This document shows positions 42,942 to 43,299 of a stretch of DNA of 43,299 nucleotides, piece by piece; position 1 is the first letter of the stretch, and the number at the start of each line of letters is the position of its first letter. Made by a program: the position numbers and the translations under genes. The notes under the pieces were generated by a model. It made no database searches and was not told where the DNA came from. It saw only the letters and a program-made list of their open reading frames with translations. Source of the stretch: CAZCCV01 sp964497515 (GTDB lineage: Bacteria; Armatimonadota; UBA5829; DTLH01); the NCBI GenBank assembly GCA_964497515.1, contig CAZCCV010000021.1, positions 1-43,299 on the forward strand. The letters are read 5' to 3'.

Positions 42942-43112
42942 CTATTCGCCGAGCAGTTCTTCTTCGAAATAGTCGGTCGTGTATTCAGCGGTGTTCTCGA
43001 CGAACTCCTCTTCGCATTCTCTGCTGCAGAAGTAATAGGTTTCGTCCTCGGTTTTGATTTTGTAGGGAGTATCTTCGCTTACTTCCATCCCACAGACCGG
43101 ATCCTCAGGCAT
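42942..43112 (-). CDS. Small YHS-domain protein
   Basis: A 56-residue protein: MPEDPVCGMEVSED, a TYYFCSRECEEEF segment and an acidic tail ending LLGE. PVCGM followed by YYFCSxxC is the YHS motif (Cys7, Cys29, Cys33), a small domain found in copper-exporting ATPases and other metal-handling proteins. GGAGG (43121-43125) sits 8 bases before the ATG, and the frame is intact. A stand-alone YHS protein is probably a soluble metal-binding (copper, zinc or similar) factor; the partner is unknown and no transporter gene is in view. The opposite-strand frame over this region is a shadow. Confidence 0.85.
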   Translation of the reverse strand: MPEDPVCGMEVSEDTPYKIKTEDETYYFCSRECEEEFVENTAEYTTDYFEEELLGE

Positions 43113-43299
43113 CTGACATACCTCCTAGCAGAAAAGCTCCACACATTCGTGGGCATTAGAGATATACCGTTCCACATTGTAAGGTAAACCAAGCGGGCAA
43201 GGAAAACCTTGGATTTTACAGCAGGGTGTTATAGCAGAGGGACTATGTCCCCTTTATTGTGATTTATGCTATCTTTGTAACGCTAATGGCACGGCCTGT
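43113..43299. other. Right-edge region upstream of the YHS gene
   Basis: No gene is supported. It should contain the YHS promoter on the minus strand; TTTACC and TATATC with a 16-base spacer (near 43165-43192) are weak candidates. Small inverted repeats are present (CAAGG-AAAA-CCTTG near 43200; GGGAC-TAT-GTCCC near 43240). Confidence 0.35.

Noticed and set aside
42936..43187. Plus-strand 83-codon open frame near the right edge
   Set aside because: It is the complement of the YHS gene, which has a perfect SD and three diagnostic cysteines.

Overview
The window holds about 33 protein genes with strong Shine-Dalgarno (SD) sites, no tRNA or rRNA, and no insertion sequence, phage or CRISPR signal. 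The base composition is moderate. Several features suggest a diderm, free-living bacterium outside the Proteobacteria: a PilMNO-PilQ secretin machine (implying an outer membrane), a PASTA kinase next to rpe (a Firmicutes-like neighbourhood), a DRG-type GTPase with a TGS domain, and very large secreted PQQ-propeller proteins. Armatimonadota or a related lineage is my best guess, but this is inference from gene content only.

Layout. (1) 183-1541: a small helix-turn-helix protein on the minus strand with a near-consensus promoter, and a secreted beta-rich protein. (2) 1730-5715, plus strand: a secreted PQQ-like beta-propeller protein, dprA only 3 bases behind it, then a GH27 alpha-galactosidase closed by a strong hairpin terminator. 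(3) 5779-10456, minus strand: two unrecognised secreted proteins of about 770 residues; one has a metzincin-like HExxH motif. (4) 10785-17834: a 2,349-residue secreted propeller protein. (5) 18098-24882: the pilus/secretin operon pilM-pilN-pilO-pilP-like-[free-standing STN-domain protein]-pilQ, in which nearly every protein carries a low-complexity Gly/Pro/Met- or acidic-rich segment.

(6) 25009-36074: a long co-directional run with short gaps or overlaps: aroC-aroK-aroB (shikimate pathway), a small membrane protein, the PASTA kinase, rpe, a second small membrane protein, ribD-ribE-ribBA-ribH (a complete riboflavin set fed by ribulose 5-phosphate and GTP), an HtrA-type protease and a YfcE-type phosphodiesterase. 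rpe and ribD appear to use the rare start codons ATT and ATA. (7) 36316-37461: an M48 metallopeptidase preceded by a possible structured RNA. (8) 37486-43112, minus strand: a small membrane protein, a DRG/TGS GTPase with its own promoter, a MobA-like nucleotidyltransferase, ispE, an O-antigen ligase-like protein with TPRs, and a 56-residue YHS-domain protein.

The most unusual parts are the expanded low-complexity pilus operon with its extra secretin-N0-like protein, the giant dual-propeller protein, the possible ATT/ATA starts in the rpe-rib segment, and three intergenic palindromic or structured elements (17864-17921, 24907-24993, 36083-36207). All functional calls come from reading motifs in translated sequence; no database search was run.
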